A DNA stretch of 64,000 nucleotides, taken from contig JADYYK010000146.1 of the NCBI GenBank assembly GCA_020853705.1, positions 1 through 64,000 on the forward strand, written 5' to 3'. This document shows positions 32,545-43,018 of the stretch, piece by piece. Both the position numbers and the translations under genes were made by a program. This stretch comes from Deltaproteobacteria bacterium (GTDB lineage: Bacteria > Myxococcota_A > Polyangia > Haliangiales > JADYYK01). Below the pieces are notes generated by a model. It saw only the letters and a list, made by a program, of their open reading frames with translations. It was not told where the DNA came from and searched no databases. The number at the start of each line of letters is the position of its first letter. The stretch's first letter is position 1.

Positions 32545-32587
32545 ACGTCTGGCGATTGACCTCGGGGCCATGAGCAACGTACCTTGA

Positions 32588-33973
<1,386 letters not shown>

Positions 33974-33984
33974 CCGTGGCTGCG

Positions 33985-34008
33985 GCGGTGACGCGGTGAC
34001 GCGGTGAC
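33985..34008. repeat. Three tandem GCGGTGAC octamers
   Basis: Three perfect copies after the activator gene, in the gap before the cNMP gene. Confidence 0.6.
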
Positions 34009-34036
34009 GAGGGGACGCGCTATCCCGACCTCTGGC

Positions 34037-34068
34037 CCCGCGCGAGCCACGCGCGGTGGGGGGAGGCT
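34037..34068. repeat. 32-base direct repeat, copy 1
   Basis: Identical to 34574-34605. Contains a GCGCG/CGCGC hairpin core and ends in GGGGGGAGGCT. It precedes the cNMP gene by 42 bases. Confidence 0.85.
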
Positions 34069-34109
34069 CGCCCGGCTTTGCTGGGCGAGGGGGGACGGGA
34101 AGGTCTCCC

Positions 34110-34562
34110 ATGGTTGACGACCCCTGGCTGGACGAGAAGCAGGAGCTGTTCGCCGAGCTGCGGCTGTTTTCATCGCTGGATGACGCCGCGCGCGAGGGCC
34201 TGATCGCGGCCGGAAAGGTCGAGCAGCGCCACGCCCAGGAGGTCATCGTCCTGGAGGGCGAGCCGGGCACCGCGTTCTACCTGGTCATGCGTGGCACCGT
34301 CAGCGTGTCGGCGCTGAAGCCGGGCGCGGCCGCCGAGGTCACCCTGGGGGTGCTGACCCGCGGCGGCTGCTTTGGCGAGGTCGCCCTGCTGTCGGGCCAG
34401 CCGCGCACCGCGACCGTCACCGCCAGCGAGGACGCCCTGCTGGTGCGCTACGACGACGAGGTGCTCGAGCCGGTGCTGCAGAAGTTCCCGCGCGTGCGCA
34501 AGCTGCTGGAGGGGCTGGTGGCCGGCCGGGCGCGGCACGCGGCCGAGAAGCTCACCGAGTAG
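34110..34562 (+). CDS. Cyclic-nucleotide-binding domain protein
   Basis: A 150-residue single-domain cNMP-binding protein. The phosphate-binding cassette is visible (FGEVALLSGQPRTATVTA, residues about 90-107), with the Arg that contacts the cyclic phosphate. No DNA-binding or enzyme domain follows, so it is a stand-alone sensor. A GGGAAGG site precedes ATG 34110. It is bracketed by two identical 32-base repeats (34037-34068, 34574-34605), which may mark an inserted segment. Confidence 0.8.
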   Translation: MVDDPWLDEKQELFAELRLFSSLDDAAREGLIAAGKVEQRHAQEVIVLEGEPGTAFYLVMRGTVSVSALKPGAAAEVTLGVLTRGGCFGEVALLSGQPRTATVTASEDALLVRYDDEVLEPVLQKFPRVRKLLEGLVAGRARHAAEKLTE

Positions 34563-34573
34563 CCGCTTCCGGA

Positions 34574-34605
34574 CCCGCGCGAGCCACGCGCGGTGGGGGG
34601 AGGCT
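34574..34605. repeat. 32-base direct repeat, copy 2
   Basis: Identical to 34037-34068; its end reaches into the stop codon of the outer-membrane protein gene (34604-34606). Confidence 0.85.
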
Positions 34606-35170
34606 AGAAAAAGTACCAGATCCCGGCGCCGCCCAGCAGCTGGCCGCCAAGGCCGAGGAAGTCGTCGGTGCCGTCGCCCCCGGTGGCCACGAAGCCGGCG
34701 CCCAGCGAGGCGCCCACCGCGACCGCCTGGTTCAGGAAGGCGCGCAGCTGGATGGCGCCCTCGACGTGGACGTCGGTGACGTCGGCGTTGCCGTTGCGGA
34801 ACACGCCCGCGCCCGCCCCGATCGACAGGTCCGCTGGCCCTTGCTGGTGCATGCGATAGAAGAAGCGCGCCCCGAAGAACAGGTCGGTCTCGCCCTGGAC
34901 CTCGACGGCCAGCAGGCCACCGAGGCGCCACTTGCCGGCGTCCCACACCACGCTGGCGCCGCTGGCGCCGGTCGACATCTGCTCGGCGCCGACGCCCAGG
35001 TGGCCACCGCCGCCGCCGCTGCCGGAGCTGGCGCTCCACTCGCCGCTGGCGCTGCCAGACGCGCCCGACGCGCTGGCGCTGCCGGTGGTCGCGCCGTCCT
35101 GCGCCATTGCCGGCGCCGCCGCGGCCAGCACGGCCGCCGTTACCACGATTCGAGTCAGGGTGGTCATCAT
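34604..35170 (-). CDS. Outer-membrane beta-barrel protein
   Basis: A 188-residue exported protein: signal peptide MMTTLTRIVVTAAVLAAAAP with cleavage near AMA, then a Ser/Gly/Ala-rich linker (SASASGASGSASGEWS), then about eight alternating amphipathic strands (LFFGARFFYRM, GVFRNGNADVTDVHVEGAIQL) ending in the aromatic WYFF, the typical outer-membrane barrel C-terminus. Function unknown. TAAGCT (35183-35178) lies seven bases before the start. It is divergent from the lipase. Confidence 0.7.
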   Translation of the reverse strand: MMTTLTRIVVTAAVLAAAAPAMAQDGATTGSASASGASGSASGEWSASSGSGGGGGHLGVGAEQMSTGASGASVVWDAGKWRLGGLLAVEVQGETDLFFGARFFYRMHQQGPADLSIGAGAGVFRNGNADVTDVHVEGAIQLRAFLNQAVAVGASLGAGFVATGGDGTDDFLGLGGQLLGGAGIWYFF

Positions 35171-35177
35171 GGCGGCG

Positions 35178-35183
35178 AGCTTA
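35178..35183 (-). promoter_or_regulatory. -10 element (TAAGCT)
   Basis: TAAGCT on the minus strand ends seven bases before ATG 35170; no Shine-Dalgarno. Confidence 0.4.
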
Positions 35184-35236
35184 TCCCACCCCACGCCGCG
35201 CTTGCAGGATCCGCGCGGGCGCGATATTCCCGAGGG

Positions 35237-36121
35237 GTGCCCCCCGGGAGCGATGGCAGTGACGGCGAAAGTGGCAGCTCGACCGGCGGTGGAGTCTCGG
35301 GGCGATTGAGCCAGCGGCTGGCGCGTGTGCTGCGCCGGGTCGCCCGCGCGCGCCCACCCGGCTGGGCCACCCTGGTCAACACCGCGACCGCCCTCCCCAG
35401 GATGATCGGGGCCGGCACCGACGCGGCGATGCAGGACCTGACCGGCGGTCGCCACGCCCTGGCCTACGTGCGCCACCTGCTGCGCGGCAACCGCATCCAG
35501 CGCCGCGCCTTCTTCGACAACGTCAGCGAGGAGCACCCGCCGGTGCTGCTCATCCATGGCTTTCTGGGCACCCGCGGCTCGATGTACGTGCTGGAGCGGC
35601 GCCTGCTGGATGACGGCATCTGTGTCTTCTCGTTCAACCTGGGCACCTTCAACACCCGCGACATCCGGGCCTCGGCCTTCCTCATCCACAGGAAGATCGA
35701 GTCCATCCTGTCGCAGACGTCGGTGCAGAAGATCGACATCATCGGCCACTCGATGGGCGGCCTGATCGGCCTCTACTACATCAAGAAGCTCGGCGGCCAC
35801 GAGAAGGTCCGCAAGCTGGTGTCGATCGGCACCCCGATGAAGGGCACCTGGGTCGCCCTGCTGGGGATCGTTACCATGGGCCTGCTGTCGTCGTCGTCGT
35901 GGCAGCTCTTGCCGCGGTCGCGCTTCCTGCGCGAGCTCGAGCAGGGCCCGCTGCCGCCCAACGTCGAGTACTACACCGTCGCGGCCGCGCGCGACTGGGT
36001 GTGCCCGCCTGAATCCACAAGGCTCGACGGGGCTTACGCGATGACGGTGCCGCTCGGCCACTCCAGCCTGGTGGTCAGCGAAGAGGTCTATCAGAAGCTG
36101 ATCTGGGCCCTCCGGCGGTGA
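35237..36121 (+). CDS. Alpha/beta-hydrolase lipase/esterase
   Basis: A 294-residue (from GTG 35237) hydrolase of the LipA/EstA-like lipase group. The oxyanion region is LLIHGFLGTRGS, the nucleophile elbow is GHSMGGLIG, and the catalytic His is in PLGHSSLVVSEEVY near the C-terminus; an Asp candidate is in AAARDWVC. No signal peptide is visible; a basic N-terminal segment precedes the core. The start is uncertain: TATTCC six bases before GTG 35237 supports it, but TTG 35306 is possible. Confidence 0.75.
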   Translation: MPPGSDGSDGESGSSTGGGVSGRLSQRLARVLRRVARARPPGWATLVNTATALPRMIGAGTDAAMQDLTGGRHALAYVRHLLRGNRIQRRAFFDNVSEEHPPVLLIHGFLGTRGSMYVLERRLLDDGICVFSFNLGTFNTRDIRASAFLIHRKIESILSQTSVQKIDIIGHSMGGLIGLYYIKKLGGHEKVRKLVSIGTPMKGTWVALLGIVTMGLLSSSSWQLLPRSRFLRELEQGPLPPNVEYYTVAAARDWVCPPESTRLDGAYAMTVPLGHSSLVVSEEVYQKLIWALRR

Positions 36122-36197
36122 GACGGCGGTGACGGCAGCGCGCCAGCTGGACCTAAGCGCGGTATGTGCGGTATGTGTCGATTTCGACTCCCGTTTC

Positions 36198-36225
36198 TTG
36201 ACGGGCGAGGGCCGAGGCCCCTAAG

Positions 36226-36227
<2 letters not shown>
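36198..36227 (+). promoter_or_regulatory. Promoter TTGACG-18-TAAGAT
   Basis: TTGACG (36198-36203) and TAAGAT (36222-36227) with an 18-base spacer, the closest match to a sigma70 consensus in the window. The annotated ATG 36226 lies inside the -10; GTG 36247 would be a start downstream of the expected transcript start. Confidence 0.6.
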
Positions 36228-37182
<955 letters not shown>

Positions 37183-37205
37183 CCAGCGCGACCGCGCTCG
37201 GCCTG

Positions 37206-38702
37206 CTAGCGCAGGGACGGGCTGACGTAGGTCTGGTGCCCGCGGGCGGCGACCAGCAGCGGGATCAGGCTGGCGAGCGGCGTTTTCGGGTGCGCGGCGA
37301 TGGCGACCAGGGCGCTGGGGCCGAGGTCGGGGCCGCCCAGGGCGGTGGCCAGGGCGGCGGGGGCGTCGGCGAGGACCACGGTGGTGGTCTTGCCGCGCGG
37401 GCCGATCAGCTTGACCTTGCCAGTGGCCTCGATGAGGACGTCGATCATCAGGGGGCGCGAGAGCATGTCGGGTGCGCCGGGGTGATAGGCCAGCGCGGCC
37501 AGCCCCACCGGTGTGCGCACCAGCAGGTGGGTCGGGGACAGGAAGGTCATCGGGATGGTCGACGCCGTGACGCGGGCGTCGAGGATGGTGAGCTCGGGCG
37601 GAGGCACCGGCGTCTCGGTGCGGCGCGCCGGGCTGGGGGTGTCGTCGAGGCTGATGATGCCCTGGCCCAGGGTCATGACCGGGGGCGGGGCGAAGTACGG
37701 CTCGCCCTGCAGCGGCACGATGTGGGCGGGGCGCGGGGCTGGCAGGGGGTCGCCGATGGCCGCGGTCGGGACCGCGACGCCCTCGACCACACCGGTGGCG
37801 CTGGCCTCGTAGGGCACCACGACGCCGGCGGCGAGCAGCTGCTCGAGCGCCTCGGCCTCGGCGCGCCACGGGCCGGCGCCGCCAGGGCCGCTGCGCAGGC
37901 GCTCGAGGGCGTCGTCGGCCTCGACCAGGACGCGGCGGATGAGCTCACGCTCCAGCGAGCGCGCCTCGCCCAGCGGCGGCACCTGGCTGGGGCCGAGCTT
38001 GCACGCCGGCAGCTTGCTGCGCAGCGCGACCGGGTCGACCGGGGGCGTGCCGGCCTCGGGCAGGGCGGCGAACAGGGCCGGACAGGCGGCCGGGAAGCTG
38101 CGCGCCAGCAGGCGAGCGCGGGTGTCGGCGTCGGCGCTGGCCGGGAAGCTCTGGGTCAGCGCATGGCGCGCCTGCCAGACCAGCGCGCCCTGGGCGGCCT
38201 GGGCCAGCCCTGCCGGCATGGCCACCGCGGCCGGCGTGGCGCCCGCCGCACCCGAGCTGGGCGGCGCCCCGGAGGCCCACAGCAGGGCCTCCGCGACGCG
38301 TGCCAGCAGCATGTTTTCTGTTGACACCTTGTCAAGTGCAGCGAGCGTGTCATAGCGTCGCGCGGCGGCCTCGCCGAGCGGGGCGGCGCCCCACAGCTCG
38401 CCCGCCGCCTGCATCGCGGTGGCCAGCTCACCGACCTCGGCCGGGCTGAGCGGCGCGCCCGTCAGCAGCAGCCGCTCCAGCCGCAGCCCGACCAGCCGCG
38501 ACGCCCGCTCGAGAGGATCCTCCATGCCGCCTGCCCCCGGCTTCGTGCTGGTGCTGGTGCTCGTGCTGGTGCTCGTGCTGGTGCTCGTGCTCGTGCTCGT
38601 GCTGGTGCTCGTGCTCGTGGGCCGCGGCCTGGGGCCGCAGCCAGCGCCGCTGATCACCAGCGCCGCCGCCAGCGCCCGCACCATCGAGGCTGTCGGGGAC
38701 AT
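37206..38702 (-). CDS. Lipoprotein with (Thr-Ser)n tether, unknown function
   Basis: A 498-residue protein with an N-terminal hydrophobic segment ending in ISGAGC (loose lipobox), then a Pro-Arg stretch and about 13 Thr-Ser dipeptides encoded by the hexamer array 38545-38619, then a large Ala/Leu-rich domain of about 430 residues without recognised motif. The Thr-Ser tract would act as a flexible tether between membrane and domain. Start ATG 38702; ATG 38684 is possible. It is the last gene of the unit that begins with the two MBL-fold hydrolases. Confidence 0.6.
   Translation of the reverse strand: MSPTASMVRALAAALVISGAGCGPRPRPTSTSTSTSTSTSTSTSTSTSTSTSTKPGAGGMEDPLERASRLVGLRLERLLLTGAPLSPAEVGELATAMQAAGELWGAAPLGEAAARRYDTLAALDKVSTENMLLARVAEALLWASGAPPSSGAAGATPAAVAMPAGLAQAAQGALVWQARHALTQSFPASADADTRARLLARSFPAACPALFAALPEAGTPPVDPVALRSKLPACKLGPSQVPPLGEARSLERELIRRVLVEADDALERLRSGPGGAGPWRAEAEALEQLLAAGVVVPYEASATGVVEGVAVPTAAIGDPLPAPRPAHIVPLQGEPYFAPPPVMTLGQGIISLDDTPSPARRTETPVPPPELTILDARVTASTIPMTFLSPTHLLVRTPVGLAALAYHPGAPDMLSRPLMIDVLIEATGKVKLIGPRGKTTTVVLADAPAALATALGGPDLGPSALVAIAAHPKTPLASLIPLLVAARGHQTYVSPSLR
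38545..38619. repeat. GTGCT(C/G) hexamer array inside a lipoprotein gene
   Basis: About 12.5 units of GTGCTC/GTGCTG. On the coding (minus) strand they read ACGAGC/ACCAGC, i.e. Thr-Ser, the same dipeptide as in hrpB. Confidence 0.95.
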
Positions 38703-38709
38703 CGACCGA

Positions 38710-39561
38710 TCAGACTTCGAGGGTCAGCCCCTCGGCCGCCGGAGTCAGCGCGATGTCCTGGCCACCCAGCTCATCGAGCGCGGCGCGACAGCGGTCGCGC
38801 ATCGCGTCCACGATCTCGTCGGTGTAGTCCTGGTCATAGTGGAACATCACCAGGTGCTTGGCCTTGGCGCGCACCGCGGCCTCGGCGGCGTCCTGCCAGG
38901 ACGAGAAGCCGCGCTCGATGCGCGCCGCGCGATCCTCGGGCGAATAGGTGCAGTCGTGCAGCAGCATGTCGGCGCCCGCGTAGTGCGCCAGGATCTCGTC
39001 GCTCGGCCCGCTGGCGGGATAGCCGACGTCGCTGGCATACACGAACGAGCGCCCGTTCTCCTCCAGCCGGAACGCCAGCGACTCGGTCGACCCGTGTGGG
39101 TTCGACAGCCCGCGCACGCGCACGCCGAAGACCTCGAACGAGTGGCCATGCGGCACCGGCATCAGCGTGATCTGCGCGCCCAGGTTCTTGATGGTGTGCA
39201 TGGGCGAGAAGTGCGGGTTCATCTGGCCCTCGAGGATGCCCTCCAGCATCTCGTTGGAGTGGCCGGGGCCGTGCAGCGTGAACTTGTTGCCGGGGATGAA
39301 GATGGGGGGGAAGAACGGGAAGCCCTGGATGTGATCCCAGTGCGCGTGCGACAGCAGGATGGCCGCCGACCCGGCCCCCTTGCCGAAGGGCGTCGGCATC
39401 AGGGCGCCGCCCAGCGCGCGCATCCCGGTGCCCATGTCGATGATGATGAGGTCGTCGGCCGCGGTGCGCACGGTGACGCACGAGGTGTTGCCGCCGTAGC
39501 GATTGGTCTCCGGCCCTGGCGCGGGGATCGAGCCGCGCACGCCCCAGAACGAGACCTTCAT
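38710..39561 (-). CDS. MBL-fold metallo-hydrolase (paralogue 1)
   Basis: A 283-residue metallo-beta-lactamase-fold enzyme. The metal motif is SHAHWDHIQG (HxHxDH), with further ligands in the HGHSFE and LLHDCTYSPED segments and the C-terminal MFHYD. It starts FWGVRGSIPAPGPETNRYGGNTSCV. Substrate unknown; relatives resemble RNase Z and phosphodiesterases. Its start overlaps the stop of the upstream paralogue (TGATG), so both are co-translated. Confidence 0.85.
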   Translation of the reverse strand: MKVSFWGVRGSIPAPGPETNRYGGNTSCVTVRTAADDLIIIDMGTGMRALGGALMPTPFGKGAGSAAILLSHAHWDHIQGFPFFPPIFIPGNKFTLHGPGHSNEMLEGILEGQMNPHFSPMHTIKNLGAQITLMPVPHGHSFEVFGVRVRGLSNPHGSTESLAFRLEENGRSFVYASDVGYPASGPSDEILAHYAGADMLLHDCTYSPEDRAARIERGFSSWQDAAEAAVRAKAKHLVMFHYDQDYTDEIVDAMRDRCRAALDELGGQDIALTPAAEGLTLEV

Positions 39562-40505
39562 CAGAGCGCCGCTCCGCCGGCCCCGATCTGGATGGTCATC
39601 TGCTCGTAGGCCGACAGCACCTCGGTCGACATCCCGAGTTCCCGGGCCCGGGCCTGGTACTCGCGGGTGATGGCGTCCTGGGCGTCGTCCGTCCGGGCAG
39701 GGTCGTGGTGGAACAGGACCAGCTTCTTGACGTTGGCCGCGCGCGCGACCTCGAGGGCGTTGTCGGGCGTCGAGTGGCCCCAGTGCGGACGCTGGCGGTA
39801 TTCGTCCTGGGTGAACTGGGTGTCATAGATGACGACGTCGGCGTCCTTGCACAGCCCGACCACGCCGTCATACATGGCGCTGAGCTTTTCGCGGTCCTCT
39901 TCCGACAGCGGGTCGCCGGGCTTGGGCGCGACCTTGATGAACTCGTGCTCGAGCAGGATGTCGGTGAACGGCGCGGTGTCGGTCACGTAGACCACCGAGC
40001 CGCCGTCACAGTCGAGGCGGTAGGCCATCGCGATCCACGGGTGGTTCAGCCGGGTGCACCCGATCTTGACGCCGTCGATCTCGAACCGGGTGCCCTCGAC
40101 CAGCTCGCGGAAGGCGATGTCGGCCTTCAGGGCGTCGAAGGTGACCGGGAAGTACGGGTCCATGGTCTGCGAGTTGAACACCGCGCGCAGGTGGGTGTCG
40201 TCGCGCTGCCGGGCATAGATGAAGAAGCTGTTGCCGGCCACATAGAAGGGCGCGAAGAAGGGCAGCCCCTGGATGTGATCCCAGTGGGTGTGCGAGATCA
40301 GGAGGTGGGCGGTGCCACGGCCGTGGCCGAACTCGCCCTTCATCATCTCCTTGCCCAGGCGCCGGATCCCGGTGCCGGCGTCGATGATGATGAGCGGGCC
40401 GCCTTCGGGCTGGACCGACACGCACGACGTGTTCCCGCCGTAGCGGTTGGTCGTTGGTCCTGGCACCGGGATCGATCCGCGAACCCCCCAGAAGCGGACG
40501 ATCAT
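39561..40505 (-). CDS. MBL-fold metallo-hydrolase (paralogue 2)
   Basis: A 314-residue paralogue of the next gene downstream, sharing the opening FWGVRGSIPVPGPTTNRYGGN and SHTHWDHIQGLPFF, and the metal positions (NHPWIA, YDTQFTQDEY, LFHHD). It contains an extra stretch (EFIKVAPKPGDPLSEEDREK) that lengthens it. A tandem duplication. It starts a unit read leftwards; AAGG lies near the start. Confidence 0.85.
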   Translation of the reverse strand: MIVRFWGVRGSIPVPGPTTNRYGGNTSCVSVQPEGGPLIIIDAGTGIRRLGKEMMKGEFGHGRGTAHLLISHTHWDHIQGLPFFAPFYVAGNSFFIYARQRDDTHLRAVFNSQTMDPYFPVTFDALKADIAFRELVEGTRFEIDGVKIGCTRLNHPWIAMAYRLDCDGGSVVYVTDTAPFTDILLEHEFIKVAPKPGDPLSEEDREKLSAMYDGVVGLCKDADVVIYDTQFTQDEYRQRPHWGHSTPDNALEVARAANVKKLVLFHHDPARTDDAQDAITREYQARARELGMSTEVLSAYEQMTIQIGAGGAAL

Positions 40506-40610
40506 CGGCGGCAGGCCCTTCTGACAGTCAGCGTGGGTCGACCAGGGCCACCCATTGGCAAGACGGTATCATCCAGGGGGGGAAATGTCGAACCCGCGCA
40601 AGACAACTGG

Positions 40611-41678
40611 CTAATTGGACCCTGTCGGGGTGCGGACCAGGTGGCGGGCGGCGGCGATCGAGCGCCGGCCGCCCGCGCTGACGGCGTACAGCAGGATCCC
40701 GCGGTCGCCCTCGCGACGCACCGCCGGGCCGGTCTCGTCGGCACCGCCGGCGCCGACCACGGGGTTGCCAGGGAAGCGCTCGAAGTGCTCACCGTCGAAC
40801 GACCCGGCATAGCCGATCGAGCGGGTCCGGGTCGCCGAGACCCCGACATAGAACAGGCCGACATAGGGCAGGCCGGCGCCCGAGGTGGGGCCGAACGCGC
40901 ACGGGCCCTCGACGCCGCCGAGGTCGATCTGGACGCCCCCGCCGTCGCTGGTCGCCGGGGCGTCGGCGCCGAGGACGAGGCGAGCGGCACCCCAGCTCTG
41001 GCCGTCGTCGGTCGACTGAGTAAGAAAGATGGCGGGGCCCCGGACCGAGTCGCCCACGAAGTACATGCTGAGCTGGCGCGCCGGGTCGGCGGGCGAGGCG
41101 ATCACGGTGGGCTGGCGCGCGCCGGGCGCGGTCAGCACCGGGTTCCTCTGCAGCCGGGTGAAGCTGCGACCGCCGTCCATCGAGACCGCGCGCCCGATCC
41201 CACCCTGGGCGCCGTCGCCGCCCTCGAAGAACAGGATGACCTTGTCGCCGCGCCGCAGCACCGCGGGGGCGCCGACGCGGCTGCCCTCCCAGGGCTCGGT
41301 CGGGGCCAGGACCTCCTCGGGCGCCTCGGTCGAGGCCTCGAGGTCGGGATCGATGTCGGCGCGCACGATGGTGCCGCGATTGCCGGCGGTGGCGATGCGC
41401 TCGACATAGACGATGAGGCGGTCCCCGCGGCCCTGGACCTGGTCACCATCGAGGATGGCCGGCTCGACCAGGTCGGCGCCGATGTCCTCGAGGACGAAGG
41501 GCTCGTTGAGCGGGGTCTCGAAGTTGGTCTCCAGCTCCTTGTAGGGGCCGATGGCCTGGGTGGGCAGGTTGGAGTCGCCGCCGCCGGTCTCGCCGCCGCG
41601 ACCACAGCTGGCCAGCGTCAAGCCGAGGCCGCCGAGAGCCGCCACGCCGGCAGCGATGGTGAGCGTCAGGTGGCGCAT
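40611..41678 (-). CDS. Asp-box beta-propeller lipoprotein (sialidase-like)
   Basis: A 355-residue lipoprotein (lipobox LASC). The mature part shows Asp-box units (SMDGGRSF, STDDGQSW, SFDGEHFERF), which mark beta-propellers of the sialidase/BNR type. The usual sialidase Arg triad is not obvious, so glycan binding or hydrolysis is not assured. The ATG overlaps the stop of the FadL-like gene (TGATG), so it is the third gene of an outer-membrane operon. Confidence 0.7.
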   Translation of the reverse strand: MRHLTLTIAAGVAALGGLGLTLASCGRGGETGGGDSNLPTQAIGPYKELETNFETPLNEPFVLEDIGADLVEPAILDGDQVQGRGDRLIVYVERIATAGNRGTIVRADIDPDLEASTEAPEEVLAPTEPWEGSRVGAPAVLRRGDKVILFFEGGDGAQGGIGRAVSMDGGRSFTRLQRNPVLTAPGARQPTVIASPADPARQLSMYFVGDSVRGPAIFLTQSTDDGQSWGAARLVLGADAPATSDGGGVQIDLGGVEGPCAFGPTSGAGLPYVGLFYVGVSATRTRSIGYAGSFDGEHFERFPGNPVVGAGGADETGPAVRREGDRGILLYAVSAGGRRSIAAARHLVRTPTGSN

Positions 41679-43018
41679 CAGAACTCCAGCCGGGTCATCA
41701 GGCCGGCCTGCCACAGCACCCCGCCAGCGCGATAGTCGCCGGTGGTGTCGACCGGGCTCCACTTGCGGGTCAGGCGCTCGGGCAGGATGGTGGCGGCCAG
41801 GTGCAGGTCGATGTCGAACGGGCGCGGCAGCACCGCGGTCAGGCCCCACAGGCGCACGCCGGCGCCGGCCGCGATGGTGTGCTTGTCACAGTCGACGAAG
41901 TTGGTCTCGCCTGACTGCTCGGGCACCGGGGTCGGCTCGAAGGCGTAGCCGCCGCGGACCACCATGCTCATGCGCCGGCGCTGCATGACGCCGAGCTCGA
42001 GGCCGGTGCGCACCACCAGGGTGTCGTGAAAGCCTGCCGGACCGAACACGCGCGGCGGCGGCAGCTTGACCAGGCTCTGCAGGTCCTTGAGGTCGAGATC
42101 GATGCGGATGTCGGCGGCGGGGTCGCGGAAGGTCGACCAGCGCTGGTAGGTGGCGTCGAGGTTCACGCGCAGCTTCTTGATGGGGTGGTACTCGGCGCCC
42201 AGCGCCACCTGGGTGGGCTGGAACAGGTCGCGCGAGTCGGAGATCAGCTGGAAGAAGCCGTCCCGGATGATGGGCGCGGTGCCCGGGGTGCCGACGTCGC
42301 CCTCGACCCGGAAGCCCTGGTGCACCTGCAGCAGGAAGGTGTGGCGGTAGGTCAGCCCGAGGGAGAGGTCGCGGGTCGGCTCCCAGTAGATCCCGGCCTG
42401 CGGGTAGCGCACCGCGACCAGGTCGACGTCGGTCGACAGCTCGAGGTCGGAGTCCTGCGGCAGCGGGAAGCCGACCAGGCCGCGCAGCTTGATGACGCCC
42501 TCGGTGCGCGACAGGTACGAGACGCCGCCGCCGATGCTGAGGCCGGGCCTGATCTGCGCTGCGATGTTGGTCGACAGCATGAAGCGCTGCGGGCGGTTGT
42601 CGAACAGCGCCCAGCGCGGCTTGGAGAACAGGATCTGGCGCGAGCGCGTGGCGCGCTCATCGGGCAGGTGCAGGGAGGCCCCGACCGCCAGCTTGAGGCT
42701 GCCGATCTGGCCGGGGACCACCATGCCGGCGACGAAGCCGCGCGAGTCCGAGACGTGCTGGTCGAGGCCGTTGATGGCCAGCGCGTGGTGGTTATACATG
42801 TACCCGACGTCGAGCGACATCCGCCCGCTGGCGACCAGCGCGCCCGGGTTGTAGTAGTTCGCGGCCACGCCGTTGTGGCCATCGGCGGCGGCGGCGCCCG
42901 CCATGGCGGCGGAGCGCGACCCGAAGCCGTACTGATCGATCGGGTTGGCGCCGGCGCTGACGGCCAGGCCGGCGAGCGTGGCCAGCGCGGCCAGCGTGGC
43001 GCTGCGCGCGCGCCTCAC
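41678..43018 (-). CDS. OmpP1/FadL-family outer-membrane transporter (paralogue 1)
   Basis: A 446-residue outer-membrane protein. After a signal peptide (GTG start, RARSATLAALATLAG) the mature N-terminus has YGFGSRSAAMAGAAAA, the FadL hatch-type motif, then alternating beta strands ending in LMTRLEF. Transports long-chain fatty acids or other hydrophobic compounds. GTG 43018 overlaps the stop of the second FadL gene (GTGA); the 3' end overlaps the Asp-box lipoprotein start. Confidence 0.85.
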   Translation of the reverse strand: MRRARSATLAALATLAGLAVSAGANPIDQYGFGSRSAAMAGAAAADGHNGVAANYYNPGALVASGRMSLDVGYMYNHHALAINGLDQHVSDSRGFVAGMVVPGQIGSLKLAVGASLHLPDERATRSRQILFSKPRWALFDNRPQRFMLSTNIAAQIRPGLSIGGGVSYLSRTEGVIKLRGLVGFPLPQDSDLELSTDVDLVAVRYPQAGIYWEPTRDLSLGLTYRHTFLLQVHQGFRVEGDVGTPGTAPIIRDGFFQLISDSRDLFQPTQVALGAEYHPIKKLRVNLDATYQRWSTFRDPAADIRIDLDLKDLQSLVKLPPPRVFGPAGFHDTLVVRTGLELGVMQRRRMSMVVRGGYAFEPTPVPEQSGETNFVDCDKHTIAAGAGVRLWGLTAVLPRPFDIDLHLAATILPERLTRKWSPVDTTGDYRAGGVLWQAGLMTRLEF

